64,000 bases of DNA, taken from the IMG/VR virus record IMGVR_UViG_3300042523_000723, positions 1 through 64,000 of that record. The stretch is one strand, 5' to 3'. How positions within the stretch are numbered: the stretch's first letter is position 1; every line of letters starts with the position of its first letter. The DNA is from a virus. Positions 55,571-64,000 of the stretch are shown here, in pieces. A program made the position numbers and the translations under genes. The notes under the pieces were generated by a model that saw nothing but the letters and a program-made list of their open reading frames with translations, was not told the origin of the DNA and ran no database searches.

Positions 55571-57325
55571 ATGGGACATTTGTTAAATTCAGGTCAAGTC
55601 GGAAACATCGGACTAGAGCACCTAAAGCAAATCAGATCTAAAACTATTTCTAAGTGGACCTCATTAGGTTTCCTTGAAGGTTTGAAAGGTCACGTAAAAG
55701 AGAACATCGCACAATTGTACGAAAACCAAGCATCTTCTTTACTTAATGAGTCGACTTCGTCTGATTCATCAGGTTCATTCGAGACAGTGGTATTTCCAAT
55801 TGTACGAAGAGTATTCTCTAAATTATTGGCTAACGATATCGTATCGGTACAAGCGATGAACATGCCAATTGGAAAATTATTCTTCTTTGTACCTAAAACA
55901 TCATCTACACAAGTTCCTTTGAACGGTAAAGATGGTTCCGCTAACGGATCATTACCAGCATGTGTTATTTCTGGATGTAATGAAGATACACTTATCACTC
56001 CATTCTTAGAGAAGTCACTATATGACTTATACTATAATGATGGATTGTTTGACGCATCTAAAGGTAAAAAAATCGTTTTTGCTGGGGCAGGTTTCTATGG
56101 TGCAACACTTAACGCTAATGGTGTGAAAGTACCTACTAATTTATCATCACAACCTAAAGCTTCGGATGGTTCATTCAGAAGTGTTAAAATGTGTGTAACA
56201 GGTTTCTCTACTACTAACGCAGGTAGATTAACTGGACCAGACGGAAACGAAATGGATACTGAATCTTTCTTATCTTCTTTATCAGTAGTTTCTACACCAG
56301 CAATTGTTGATGGTGATGGTAAACAAATTATTGCTGCAGGTGGTAGTGTACCATTTAGAGTAGTAACTCAGAAATACGGAAGAGGTATCGTTGATTATGG
56401 TGATATCTGTACTCCTGATGGATGTTTACTAATCGAATTGGACCTTACACATCCAGCTTGTATTGATTGTTCTTCTGCTAACTTTGACGGATATGTTGGT
56501 GCGGCAACTGGAACTTCATTTACAGGTTTGACTGTAGCTTGGTCCAGATACGAATCATTAGAATTCTCAACTGAAATGGGTGAGGTATCATTCGAACTTG
56601 ATGAAGTTGTGGTTTCTGTAACAGAAAGAAAACTAAGAGCTACTTGGTCACCAGAATTGGCACAAGACGTTAGTGCATTCCATAACATTGATGCAGAAGC
56701 AGAACTTACGGCGTTATTGTCTGAGCAAGTTGCGGCGGAAATCGATAGAGAGATCCTAAGAGACTTAAGAAAAGGTTCGGCTTGGCAATTGAGATGGGAT
56801 TACAACGGATGGAAACGAGCTAACAATGGTGGTGGTTTCAACGCTTACACTCAAAAAGAGTGGAATCAAACGTTGATTACTAAAATCAATCAAATCTCAG
56901 CTCAAATTCATAAGGCTACTTTAAGAGGTGGTGCTAACTTCATCGTTGTTTCGTCTGAAGTTTCTGCTATCTTTGATGACTTAGAATACTTCCACGTATC
57001 TAACGCATCTCCAGAGCAAGATCAGTACAATATGGGTATTGAGAAGATTGGTTCATTAGGAGGAAGATATACTGTATATCGTGATCCATATGCACCGGCT
57101 AACTCAATCATCATTGGACACAAAGGAAAATCATTGTTGGATACTGGGTACGTTTACGCACCTTACGTACCTCTACAATTGACTCCTACGTTACAAAACC
57201 CGTTCAACTTCGCACCAACGAAGGGTATCATGACTAGATACGCTAAGAAAATGGTTAATAACCGTTTCTATGGTGTAGTTACAGTTGATGGAGTTCAAAC
57301 ATTCGATGTAAACGAATTGAGATAA
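55571..57325 (+). CDS. Major capsid protein (T4 gp23-like)
   Basis: This 584-aa protein forms the head shell. The N-terminal propeptide of 60 residues ends ASSLLNE/STSS, analogous to the T4 gp23 cleavage FLTE/A. The mature part begins before FETVVFPIVRRVFSKLLANDIVSVQAMNMPIGKLFFF, the gp23 family opening (VRR...A.D...VQPM..P.G). A later EMGEVSFELDEVVVSVTERKLRATWSPELAQDVSAFHNIDAEAELTALLSEQVAAEIDREIL is the conserved HK97-fold core. Codon use is richer in GC-ending triplets than neighbours, as in a highly expressed gene. A terminator follows. Confidence 0.95.
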   Translation: MGHLLNSGQVGNIGLEHLKQIRSKTISKWTSLGFLEGLKGHVKENIAQLYENQASSLLNESTSSDSSGSFETVVFPIVRRVFSKLLANDIVSVQAMNMPIGKLFFFVPKTSSTQVPLNGKDGSANGSLPACVISGCNEDTLITPFLEKSLYDLYYNDGLFDASKGKKIVFAGAGFYGATLNANGVKVPTNLSSQPKASDGSFRSVKMCVTGFSTTNAGRLTGPDGNEMDTESFLSSLSVVSTPAIVDGDGKQIIAAGGSVPFRVVTQKYGRGIVDYGDICTPDGCLLIELDLTHPACIDCSSANFDGYVGAATGTSFTGLTVAWSRYESLEFSTEMGEVSFELDEVVVSVTERKLRATWSPELAQDVSAFHNIDAEAELTALLSEQVAAEIDREILRDLRKGSAWQLRWDYNGWKRANNGGGFNAYTQKEWNQTLITKINQISAQIHKATLRGGANFIVVSSEVSAIFDDLEYFHVSNASPEQDQYNMGIEKIGSLGGRYTVYRDPYAPANSIIIGHKGKSLLDTGYVYAPYVPLQLTPTLQNPFNFAPTKGIMTRYAKKMVNNRFYGVVTVDGVQTFDVNELR

Positions 57326-57346
57326 TCGATTTAAAGAGTGAATATA

Positions 57347-57376
57347 AAAGGGTAGATTTTGTCTACCCTTTTTTGT
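57347..57376 (+). terminator. Rho-independent terminator
   Basis: AAAGGGTAGA and TCTACCCTTT pair around TTTTG, followed by TTTTTT, directly after the major capsid gene. Confidence 0.85.
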
Positions 57377-57384
57377 TTTATAAG

Positions 57385-57392
57385 ATATTTAT
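57385..57392 (+). promoter_or_regulatory. Late-promoter-like ATATTTAT element
   Basis: ATATTTAT, 19 nt before the ATG at 57412. Confidence 0.5.
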
Positions 57393-57411
57393 TATTATAT
57401 TTACATTATAT

Positions 57412-58275
57412 ATGATAATCAAAAAGAAATACGTACTATTAGAGTCTTTATTAATAGATGATACAAATGAATTTGACGCAACTGAAAAAAGAATTTTTAA
57501 GACGTTAAATATCCAATACGGTGACCCAATGAAAGGTGGTGAGGAGGGTAAGAAACCATTCACTCAATGGGAAGTCGCAGCATGGTTAATTGAGAATATT
57601 GAAATTCCATATGATATGGCTTATGGGTTGACAAAAACGTATTATTGGAACTACGATAAACTTTTTAGTGAAACGACTTCTCTTAGAAAAACAATCCCTT
57701 CCGCACAATTATTCAAGGATCATCATCAAACATTAAGTAAATTATTTAGAGATAAATTAACGAATGATTTATATGGGCAAATAAAAATTAATATTGATAG
57801 GGATACGGGTGTAGAAGACATGAGAGATATTAATTTTTGGGGGGGATATTCGGGAGTTGTCCTATACTTACCTTTTATGACTATGGATAATAATGGCAAT
57901 TATATCTATGGTGATGATAGAAATGGTAGAAATTTAATAGTAGACGTATTTTACCGTATATTAGATAAGGAAGGTAATATTGTTGACGGTTATTTCACAG
58001 ATGATAAGTATCAAGAAAAAATTGATAATGAAAAATTTAAGGTTGTCGTAAAATATACGTTAGGTGAGACAACTGATAGAGAAGGAAGTGGTAGACAGTT
58101 TAATTTAATGGAATTTGATGTTCCATACCCTAAACCATTGTCTTTAAAAACATATTCAGAGATGTTAAATCTAATTTTGGGTGATGTCATTAAAAAGATA
58201 GAATCGATGACATTTACTTTACCTCCCCACTTAGACGGTTTTGAGGAATCTAGTGGAGATTCTCAACCTGATTAA
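57412..58275 (+). CDS. Hypothetical virion protein
   Basis: This 288-aa protein's N-terminus MIIKKKYVLLESLLIDD is tag-like (LLE/S). The body has WEVAAWLIENIEIPYDMAYGLTKTYYWNY and FWGGYSGVVLYLPFMTMDNNGNYIYGDD, globular and unrecognised. The internal ATG after the late element is preferred to an upstream start lying within the promoter. Its end overlaps the convergent tail gene by 26 nt. Confidence 0.55.
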   Translation: MIIKKKYVLLESLLIDDTNEFDATEKRIFKTLNIQYGDPMKGGEEGKKPFTQWEVAAWLIENIEIPYDMAYGLTKTYYWNYDKLFSETTSLRKTIPSAQLFKDHHQTLSKLFRDKLTNDLYGQIKINIDRDTGVEDMRDINFWGGYSGVVLYLPFMTMDNNGNYIYGDDRNGRNLIVDVFYRILDKEGNIVDGYFTDDKYQEKIDNEKFKVVVKYTLGETTDREGSGRQFNLMEFDVPYPKPLSLKTYSEMLNLILGDVIKKIESMTFTLPPHLDGFEESSGDSQPD

Positions 58276-59656
58276 CAATATTAAACTTTAGGGTATTGGT
58301 ATATGTCTTAACTAATTGGTTAGACGTTAATTTAATATCGATATAATATTCATTAGGTATCATCCAAGAAGTATCTAAAATAAAATAATTTTTAAGGTAA
58401 GATTTATTTACATCAGTCCAATTAATAACGTTAACTTCAGTATTACCTTCTCTAATCCACAATCTATACTGTAATCCATCTATCACAGATGTTTCGTTTA
58501 CCGTATAAGGTATTCTAGCATTAACAAATACTTTTCTTTGATCACCTCTCTTTATTTTTTCATCTCTTCTAATACCACTTAAATTAAATGTATATTCTAT
58601 TGGTAAAGATTCTGAATCACCAAAGTTATAATATTCTGTATCATCCTTAATCTCAAATTGTAGGGTAACATTAGGACGATTAATTCCATTTATAACAATA
58701 TTTGACCAAGTATCGGTAAATATTGTACAATCTGAAGATGTGATAGGTACAAATAATTCTATATAATAAACACCTTTAGTTTGTTGTACTACATTATTAC
58801 TTGTGAATGAGGAGAATAATGTACCATTACCATTTTTAACTACTACAGATGGTTTAGAACCCAAATTAGTCGGTTCTCCACCTAGATTAGTGTATAAGTA
58901 TAGTCTATTAGTCTTTCCTCGATAAAAGTTCTTCCTGTCGTCTCTAATGGGGTTATTATAAGATGTCTCCACAAAAGGTTCATAATATGTTTGTGTGTGT
59001 CTGGTAAAGAATCCTACATATTGTGATGGTACAACTTCTTTGGTTTCCAAATCCCTTTCAAATGCAATACCATATCCATAGTTTGTTGTCCCACCAGTAA
59101 TTAAACTATTTACTTCATTGGTAATATCCATTTCAATATTTTCATTACCTTTATCGAAATGTTGTGTTGTTACAGTAATACCTGAAGGTGATCCCGAATA
59201 AACACCAGGTTCGTCCCACGCATTTGTTGTAGTCGCATTAACCCAATTACTCGCAGATTCTACGAATGTAATATCGTCACTAGGATGTAATCCCATAAAT
59301 TGTTGGTAGTCGTATCCACAACCTTCATCCCATAATTTATTAACTCTAAATAAAACTAAATCAAAAGAAGATGTTCTTTGTTTACCATCTAATAATTTTT
59401 GTGCTTGCAAATCTCTATCAAAGAATGAACTATTAGTCATTCTTAAAGTATGTGTAACATTAGATAAGTCACCTAATTCACCATTATTATATTTTTGTTG
59501 TAAATCTGAAATATCAAAATATAATAAGTGTCTGGTGTAATCAGTTTGAGTTTCTTTTCCCCCATAATATAATTCGGCGATAGGATTTCTACCTGTATTT
59601 ATTAGGGTTCCGAATATGATTGTATTGTTTTTATCTATATAAGTTCTAGTTACCAT
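58250..59656 (-). CDS. Putative tail/baseplate adhesin-type protein
   Basis: This 468-aa all-beta protein is rich in aromatic, Asn and Thr residues. Residues about 1-215 resemble a DNRLRE/TGF-like carbohydrate-binding beta sandwich seen in virion proteins (AELYYGGKETQTDYTRHLLYFDISDLQ, WDEPGVYSG, DITNEVNSLITGG). The rest are Ig-like strands. It is last in a minus-strand operon of tail genes. There is no signal peptide. The call rests on composition and context. Confidence 0.6.
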   Translation of the reverse strand: MVTRTYIDKNNTIIFGTLINTGRNPIAELYYGGKETQTDYTRHLLYFDISDLQQKYNNGELGDLSNVTHTLRMTNSSFFDRDLQAQKLLDGKQRTSSFDLVLFRVNKLWDEGCGYDYQQFMGLHPSDDITFVESASNWVNATTTNAWDEPGVYSGSPSGITVTTQHFDKGNENIEMDITNEVNSLITGGTTNYGYGIAFERDLETKEVVPSQYVGFFTRHTQTYYEPFVETSYNNPIRDDRKNFYRGKTNRLYLYTNLGGEPTNLGSKPSVVVKNGNGTLFSSFTSNNVVQQTKGVYYIELFVPITSSDCTIFTDTWSNIVINGINRPNVTLQFEIKDDTEYYNFGDSESLPIEYTFNLSGIRRDEKIKRGDQRKVFVNARIPYTVNETSVIDGLQYRLWIREGNTEVNVINWTDVNKSYLKNYFILDTSWMIPNEYYIDIKLTSNQLVKTYTNTLKFNIVNQVENLH

Positions 59657-59668
59657 ACCTTTTTATAA

Positions 59669-59676
59669 ATAAATAT
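59669..59676 (-). promoter_or_regulatory. Late-promoter-like element, minus strand
   Basis: Reads ATATTTAT on the minus strand, 12 nt before the start at 59656. Confidence 0.5.
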
Positions 59677-59677
59677 C

Positions 59678-60985
59678 TTAATTACTATTAATGTTCTTAT
59701 TTAATATCCTATTTAAGTCAAATCTTATGACATCAGTTGTTGTGGTACTAGGATCCGCAGGTAATCCATGATATGGATGAACATGTGAGATAACATATTG
59801 TTTAACTAATTCTAAAAATTCCACTAATGTGTCACCATAGACTAATGGGTGTGCACCTTTATTGATTTTCTCTTGTTCTTCATCAGTTATCAAACCTTTA
59901 GGGTCAGTTAAATTAAATGTGTGTTCACCATCATGACTAATTAAGTTTATTTTATTGGCAACAACATTAACTACACTACTTTTTTTACCGGTATTTTTTT
60001 CTAATCTAACTGTTTTAATTGTCTTTTTTGGTCCTGGTATTGGTGTGTTAGTAAAAACAGATATGTTACCACTTACATTAGGTAAGGTATTTAGATAATC
60101 TTTTACGGTAGATTTAATTTTCCACTGTGTACCTTTATTTGCGTCAACGTATGTTTTTACCGCAGTCAAGGCTAAATCTCTAGATTGTGAACCCACAAAA
60201 GAACTCACATTCTCAAATGAACTTTTAAGTGTGTTTAATTTAATATCATAAACCTTAACAAATACTTCGGTCCTATCAATATCACTTTCTCTATATCTAC
60301 TCTCCTCTAAATCGCCAGATAAGATAACACCACTATTAGTTATGCTATTTATTTCGACAGTCACAAGAGTATCAGGTATTGGTATGATACTAGTTTGTAT
60401 CACTCTATCTTCAACGACTCTTTTCAATTTTTCGTTACCGTATTTCAGTTGGATGTAACCTAAATTTTTATTATTAAATTTTCTAGGATCACTTTCTAAA
60501 GTCTTACCGACTCTCAACCACATTTCTCTATCTTTTTGTATGATATCCGTATTATATCTACCTTGTAATACAATATCTTCATCATTACCATATGCACCAG
60601 GCTCTACTTTGGGGTCATTTAATTTCACATAACCGTTAGGTAATATAGATAAGGCAGAATTATATTGTTCCTCATTTAAATTTGTTGGTTGAGTAATCAA
60701 CGGTCCGATCCAAAATCTAGTATTTTTAAATGATGAGGTTGGGGAGGAATTATTATATTCATATTGAAACACAAATACACATTCACCTACTTTTGGTAGA
60801 GTTACTAAATATTTTGGTAGTAGTGGTACACAATCTATAAGTTCTAAATCACCTTCAGTGTCAATACCAGTAATTTTCACTTTAATTCTACCTGATTTAG
60901 TATTATCTACAATTGATCTAACCTCACCGACTTTGATTATTGGTATGGTGTTAATATTGGTACTGTCACTATAATAATTACCCAT
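59678..60985 (-). CDS. Baseplate hub OB-fold protein (gp5 N-domain-like)
   Basis: This 435-aa protein's N-terminal domain (KVGEVRSIVDNTKSGRIKVKITGIDTE...CVPLLPKYLVTLPKVGECVFVFQYEY) is the OB-fold of gp5/VgrG-type hub proteins. A C-terminal region NKINLISHDGEHTFNLTD and HVHPYHGLPAD is typical of baseplate hub/spike subunits in T4-like phages lacking the lysozyme domain. No lysozyme motif is present. It overlaps the next minus-strand gene by one base. Confidence 0.7.
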   Translation of the reverse strand: MGNYYSDSTNINTIPIIKVGEVRSIVDNTKSGRIKVKITGIDTEGDLELIDCVPLLPKYLVTLPKVGECVFVFQYEYNNSSPTSSFKNTRFWIGPLITQPTNLNEEQYNSALSILPNGYVKLNDPKVEPGAYGNDEDIVLQGRYNTDIIQKDREMWLRVGKTLESDPRKFNNKNLGYIQLKYGNEKLKRVVEDRVIQTSIIPIPDTLVTVEINSITNSGVILSGDLEESRYRESDIDRTEVFVKVYDIKLNTLKSSFENVSSFVGSQSRDLALTAVKTYVDANKGTQWKIKSTVKDYLNTLPNVSGNISVFTNTPIPGPKKTIKTVRLEKNTGKKSSVVNVVANKINLISHDGEHTFNLTDPKGLITDEEQEKINKGAHPLVYGDTLVEFLELVKQYVISHVHPYHGLPADPSTTTTDVIRFDLNRILNKNINSN

Positions 60986-61167
60986 TATTCTTCTCCTTTA
61001 TATCTTTTAGTTAAAATAGTATTACCTAATAAATATTCCTTTTCAGTTAATTCTAATTTTTCAGATAATGATATTATTTTTTCTTTTATACTTTTTTGTT
61101 GGTGTGCGAGTTCCTCTAGTTGCATTTTTATGGACGCGTTACTCATATTTTTCCAATCTATTTTCAT
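60985..61167 (-). CDS. Small coiled-coil protein
   Basis: This 60-aa protein is a continuous amphipathic helix (MQLEELAHQQKSIKEKIISLSEKLELTEKEYLLG). It is unrecognised. It is in the tail operon, 3 nt after the upstream gene and overlapping the hub gene, so probably an assembly factor or small virion part. Confidence 0.55.
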   Translation of the reverse strand: MKIDWKNMSNASIKMQLEELAHQQKSIKEKIISLSEKLELTEKEYLLGNTILTKRYKGEE

Positions 61168-61170
61168 ATA

Positions 61171-61575
61171 CTATCTTATAATACCTTCACCCTTACTTAT
61201 ACCTATAGTTGTCCCAACAACTACTATTGGCCCACCCGCATTACCACCAGTTGCTTGTATAGGTGTACCTGGAGGTATCGCCACTTCAATCTTCGCCTTA
61301 GTTAAAAGTGCGTTTAAAATTTCTTCGACTCTTATTACTTCCATTTTCAATTCAATATTTTCTGAACCACTAGGTAATGGACCAATACCTACCCCTATCT
61401 CCTTTTTTCTCTCTATTATTTTAGACGCAATATCTATCGCACTTAAACCTTCTCTAAATTTAGCCCCAATCAAAATCTCTTGTTTACTTATAGGTTGTAA
61501 AGGTGTAGATGGTTTAAATAAATTTTTAAACAAATTCCTAATAGTGCTAATTGTAGTATTAAAATTGGTTGCCAT
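61171..61575 (-). CDS. Small baseplate/tail-type protein
   Basis: This 134-aa protein has a basic helical start (TTISTIRNLFKNLFKPSTPLQPISKQ), a helical middle and a Gly-rich end (AIPPGTPIQATGGNAGGPIVVVGTTIGIS). No family is recognised. Its position in the tail operon supports a structural role. Confidence 0.5.
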   Translation of the reverse strand: MATNFNTTISTIRNLFKNLFKPSTPLQPISKQEILIGAKFREGLSAIDIASKIIERKKEIGVGIGPLPSGSENIELKMEVIRVEEILNALLTKAKIEVAIPPGTPIQATGGNAGGPIVVVGTTIGISKGEGIIR

Positions 61576-61586
61576 AATATTTTATT

Positions 61587-63260
61587 TTAAAAATCACAAA
61601 ATCTATTTTTTCTATTAAATTGTGAATTAACATTATTTAATGAATCTAAATTCACTTTATCTGTAAACCCTCTAGCGGTATCTACAACACCCTCTACCTT
61701 ACCAAATAAATTATTTACATTTTCAATCTGTTCATTTACAAACCCAGGTAATAAACTTAGTCTAGATTTTAATAGGTTAATGTTTTTTTCTTTTATTTTT
61801 TTAGTTAATACACACAATATTAATTGTTTTAATCTATTTATCACTAAAGGTAATAAATAATCGTAAATTAACCTTCGTATAATTTCACCTATAACATCTC
61901 TAATTATACACTCATATTCTTTAAGTATTTTTTTAACAGATATTTCAGTGACAGGTTTACTATTAACTAAATAATAGAATAAATTTAACATTAGTAAATT
62001 CTTAGGTGATAATACTAATTTAGTTAACACAATTTGTAGTGAGGTAATAAAATTAGATAAGAACTCACCAGATGCCCCATCTTTATCTAAGTTTTTCACA
62101 TTTTCAGTTGATTCTTTAATTAAATCATCAATCGATTTAGTATATGTGTTAATTTTTTCTTGTAAATTAGAAGAATTTTTTAAACTATCATTAATATTTT
62201 TTAATGTGTCAAATGATATAGTACTAATTTCTTTACCACAACATTTTTTAAATTTTTTCACACCCGATTTCTTCTCTTTAACTTTTTCTTTGATATTACT
62301 TAATTGTTTACTATCAAAAGTATAAAAACTCTCATCGAATTCAATTTCAACATTATCAATGCCTGCATCTATATAGTCGTCAATTGAATTCTCCAATTCT
62401 ACTACCTTATTTAAACACGCCTCAGGTAATTTTATTTTATTTGTTAAAGTACCATATAAGAGATCAATTACATTAGGTATAGTTTTATCTACATCGAACA
62501 AAGGTTGTTGACTATTAAAATAATCTACTAATAGTGTAATTAATGTTTTATTTTGATAATTACTATTCAAAACTCTAATATTAAATACCCTTGGTCTAGG
62601 TTCTATATTTTGATATTCCACAGTACCATCATTTTGGGTGTATGCGATGGGACTGTTTTCATAATAACGAACCTCTAAAATCTCTTTCCCATTTGTAGGG
62701 TTAGCCCATATTAAAGGATTCCCATTTTCCTGTATAACTTCCCATAAAAATGCGTTGACATCATTAGACGAATCACCATCATAAAATAACTTCCCTATTT
62801 CGGTGTTTGGGTTTGCGGCGAATAAACAAGTTAAGTCTAATTTATTAATTTCAATATTTATCCCAACACCCTCTACTCCGCTAGATGGTTGTACTTGATA
62901 TAACCATTCAGGTATTTTGGGTTCTATTTTACAAGCGTAACAACTTTTTATCGATTCAATAAAATTAACTGATAAATCTTCAGAGAGAGGTTGTAATTGT
63001 TCTACTAACCAGTTTATTAACTGCATCCTCATTTCATCAAAGTTTATTCCTGACACTAAAGCTAGCACATCTGCAAGTAAATCAATTACTTTTTGACTTG
63101 GATTTAAATTAGGGACTTCAGGTATTAAATTAGGAATACTTAAATCAGGTAGATTATTACAAATAGTTTTATTTAAATTTATCAACTCAAATATCTCCCT
63201 TTTTGCATCCGTAAAAACGTCTTTAGGTTTACATACAACATTTCTAAATTTATTGCTCAT
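61587..63260 (-). CDS. Large putative baseplate protein
   Basis: This 557-aa protein is mostly helical with a beta-rich centre (ILEVRYYENSPIAYTQNDGTVEYQNIEPRPRVFNIRVLNSNYQNK) and Leu-rich C-terminal helices (EIIRRLIYDYLLPLVINRLKQLILCVL). There are two Cys pairs (SCYACKIEP and KKCCGKE). Such long proteins beside hub genes are usual in T4-like baseplates. It lies in an operon with the genes on either side. Confidence 0.55.
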   Translation of the reverse strand: MSNKFRNVVCKPKDVFTDAKREIFELINLNKTICNNLPDLSIPNLIPEVPNLNPSQKVIDLLADVLALVSGINFDEMRMQLINWLVEQLQPLSEDLSVNFIESIKSCYACKIEPKIPEWLYQVQPSSGVEGVGINIEINKLDLTCLFAANPNTEIGKLFYDGDSSNDVNAFLWEVIQENGNPLIWANPTNGKEILEVRYYENSPIAYTQNDGTVEYQNIEPRPRVFNIRVLNSNYQNKTLITLLVDYFNSQQPLFDVDKTIPNVIDLLYGTLTNKIKLPEACLNKVVELENSIDDYIDAGIDNVEIEFDESFYTFDSKQLSNIKEKVKEKKSGVKKFKKCCGKEISTISFDTLKNINDSLKNSSNLQEKINTYTKSIDDLIKESTENVKNLDKDGASGEFLSNFITSLQIVLTKLVLSPKNLLMLNLFYYLVNSKPVTEISVKKILKEYECIIRDVIGEIIRRLIYDYLLPLVINRLKQLILCVLTKKIKEKNINLLKSRLSLLPGFVNEQIENVNNLFGKVEGVVDTARGFTDKVNLDSLNNVNSQFNRKNRFCDF

Positions 63261-63266
63261 AACTTT

Positions 63267-63647
63267 CTAATCTATGTCGTACTCAGTATTCTTATTGTTC
63301 GATTTTTCTTTAAATAATTCTCTAAGTATGTTTTTATCTTCTTCTGTTATACTACTATCAATATTATTTTGACCATCATCTGATTTAGTACCAATTATTT
63401 GAGTCTGTAGTTTAGCTAACGCGATTTTTTTATCGACAGTACTTTCTAAAATTTTGATGGTTTCATTATTAACTTTACCTATTTGGTATTCGTCATTAGT
63501 ATCTTCTATCTCCGCTCTTTGTTTTCTTTCGTTAAGCTCTCTTCTAGCATTATTCATAATGGTATTACAATCATTATAAATTTCTTGCATTAATTCCTGA
63601 AGACTATTCTTATCTAAATTTATTTTAGTTTTTTTAGGTCTAGCCAT
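63267..63647 (-). CDS. Small helical tail-operon protein
   Basis: This 126-aa protein starts basic (MARPKKTKINLDKNSLQ), then long charged helices (YNDCNTIMNNARRELNERKQRAEIEDTNDEYQIGKV). It is unrecognised. Its late element lies 15 nt upstream, so it is the first gene of a transcript running to the hub genes. Confidence 0.55.
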   Translation of the reverse strand: MARPKKTKINLDKNSLQELMQEIYNDCNTIMNNARRELNERKQRAEIEDTNDEYQIGKVNNETIKILESTVDKKIALAKLQTQIIGTKSDDGQNNIDSSITEEDKNILRELFKEKSNNKNTEYDID

Positions 63648-63662
63648 AAATTGTGTTTTATT

Positions 63663-63670
63663 ATAAATAT
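63663..63670 (-). promoter_or_regulatory. Late-promoter-like element, minus strand
   Basis: Reads ATATTTAT on the minus strand, 15 nt before the start at 63647. Confidence 0.5.
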
Positions 63671-63685
63671 CTTTTGTTTATTTTT

Positions 63686-63982
63686 TTATAATAAATCGTT
63701 TTCTATTTTATCATTTTTGAAAAGTGAGTACATTTTTTTATATCTTCTCATACCAACCCTAATATCTTTAGTAGTTAAATCAGTAATTTCTCTGATGTAT
63801 GATAAGATAAGATTTTTATTATATTTATTACCACTTTCAATTTGTTCAAATATGGTTTCCCAATCATCTAAAATTTTACATAGGGCATCTCCAACCTTAA
63901 TTTCTGTTTCAGATAACTTACTATAAAGTAATTCAGATTTAATATTAGCCGATACCTCTTTAATAAAACTATCTAATTGCAT
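63686..63982 (-). CDS. Small helical protein
   Basis: This 98-aa protein (MQLDSFIKEVSANIKSELLYSKLSETEIKVGDALCKILDDWETIFEQIE...) looks helical and is unrecognised. It begins 18 nt inside the window edge, so a longer upstream reading cannot be excluded. Confidence 0.5.
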   Translation of the reverse strand: MQLDSFIKEVSANIKSELLYSKLSETEIKVGDALCKILDDWETIFEQIESGNKYNKNLILSYIREITDLTTKDIRVGMRRYKKMYSLFKNDKIENDLL

Positions 63983-64000
63983 TTTTTGATCGTCTATGCA

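Noticed and set aside
61120-61618. Plus-strand ORFs of 61 and 162 aa in the tail operon
   Set aside because: They oppose clearly coding minus-strand genes (61171-61575 and 60985-61167) and encode hydrophobic low-complexity sequence.
1-64000. tRNA genes
   Set aside because: No cloverleaf with a GTTCRANYC-type T-loop and CCA-adjacent acceptor was found by eye, including in the two RNA candidates.

Overview
The window is part of a large, AT-rich, tailed-phage genome of T4-like (myovirus) descent. Head genes occur in the canonical order: large terminase (45.3-48.5 kb), portal (48.5-50.4 kb), two small genes in the place of T4 67/68, prohead protease (52.3-54.1 kb), acidic scaffold (54.2-55.5 kb) and major capsid protein (55.6-57.3 kb). 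They are followed on the minus strand by baseplate/tail-type genes (58.2-64 kb). The likely host is a member of the Bacteroidota, probably a flavobacterium. Several promoters have the TTTG-N19/20-TAnnTTTG form typical of that phylum, and the ClpC with UVR-type motif, the 53-aa holin-like peptide and the very low GC fit. The host is an inference.

Layout. 0-2.5 kb: partial HNH endonuclease, a glycosyltransferase and an LpxH-like phosphoesterase. 2.6-7.1 kb: an operon of unrelated small enzymes (Ntn-hydrolase, GNAT, ParB-like, SLOG, phosphoribosyltransferase), most starting with nearly the same short N-terminal tag. 8-9.7 kb: a coupled ParB-like/nuclease-like pair. 9.8-12.3 kb: holin-like gene, small ORFs, a long inverted repeat, a GIY-YIG nuclease and a candidate structured RNA. 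12.3-15.3 kb: a 998-aa repeat protein. 15.3-16.5 kb: largely non-coding, with a second candidate RNA, G/C-run hairpins and direct repeats. 16.5-30.7 kb: many small late genes including thermonuclease, OmpA-like, CAP, metallopeptidase, DUF192, HNH, T4-type lysozyme and an LRR protein. 30.9-34.2 kb: a ClpC-type ATPase fractured by a split intein. 34.2-45.3 kb: DNA methyltransferase, Hsp20, KTSC, nucleotidyltransferase and large acidic virion-type proteins. 45.3-64 kb: head and tail morphogenesis.

The most interesting signal is a packaging/processing system. More than twenty otherwise unrelated proteins begin with a short amphipathic segment ending in (I/L)-x-E, the cleavage consensus of T4-type gp21 prohead proteases. 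One resembles the T4 internal-protein capsid-targeting sequence. The window's own major capsid protein has the expected site (SLLNE, residue 60), and its gp21 homologue is present. I infer that this phage loads a large set of enzymes into the head and trims them there, probably for co-injection. The 998-aa repeat protein carries (I/L)NE at every module boundary and looks like a polyprotein substrate of the same protease. The Ntn-hydrolase has LNE directly before its presumed nucleophilic Cys, so head maturation could switch it on.

Three inteins interrupt active sites: a contiguous one in the terminase at the ISTPNG motif, a contiguous one in the prohead protease next to its catalytic His, and a split one in the ClpC P-loop. 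The split one has an N-fragment of only 18 residues and a Vsr-like nuclease remnant between the halves. Most late genes are preceded by an ATATTTAT element on either strand, twice as a palindrome between divergent genes. This is a candidate phage late promoter distinct from the host-type promoters.
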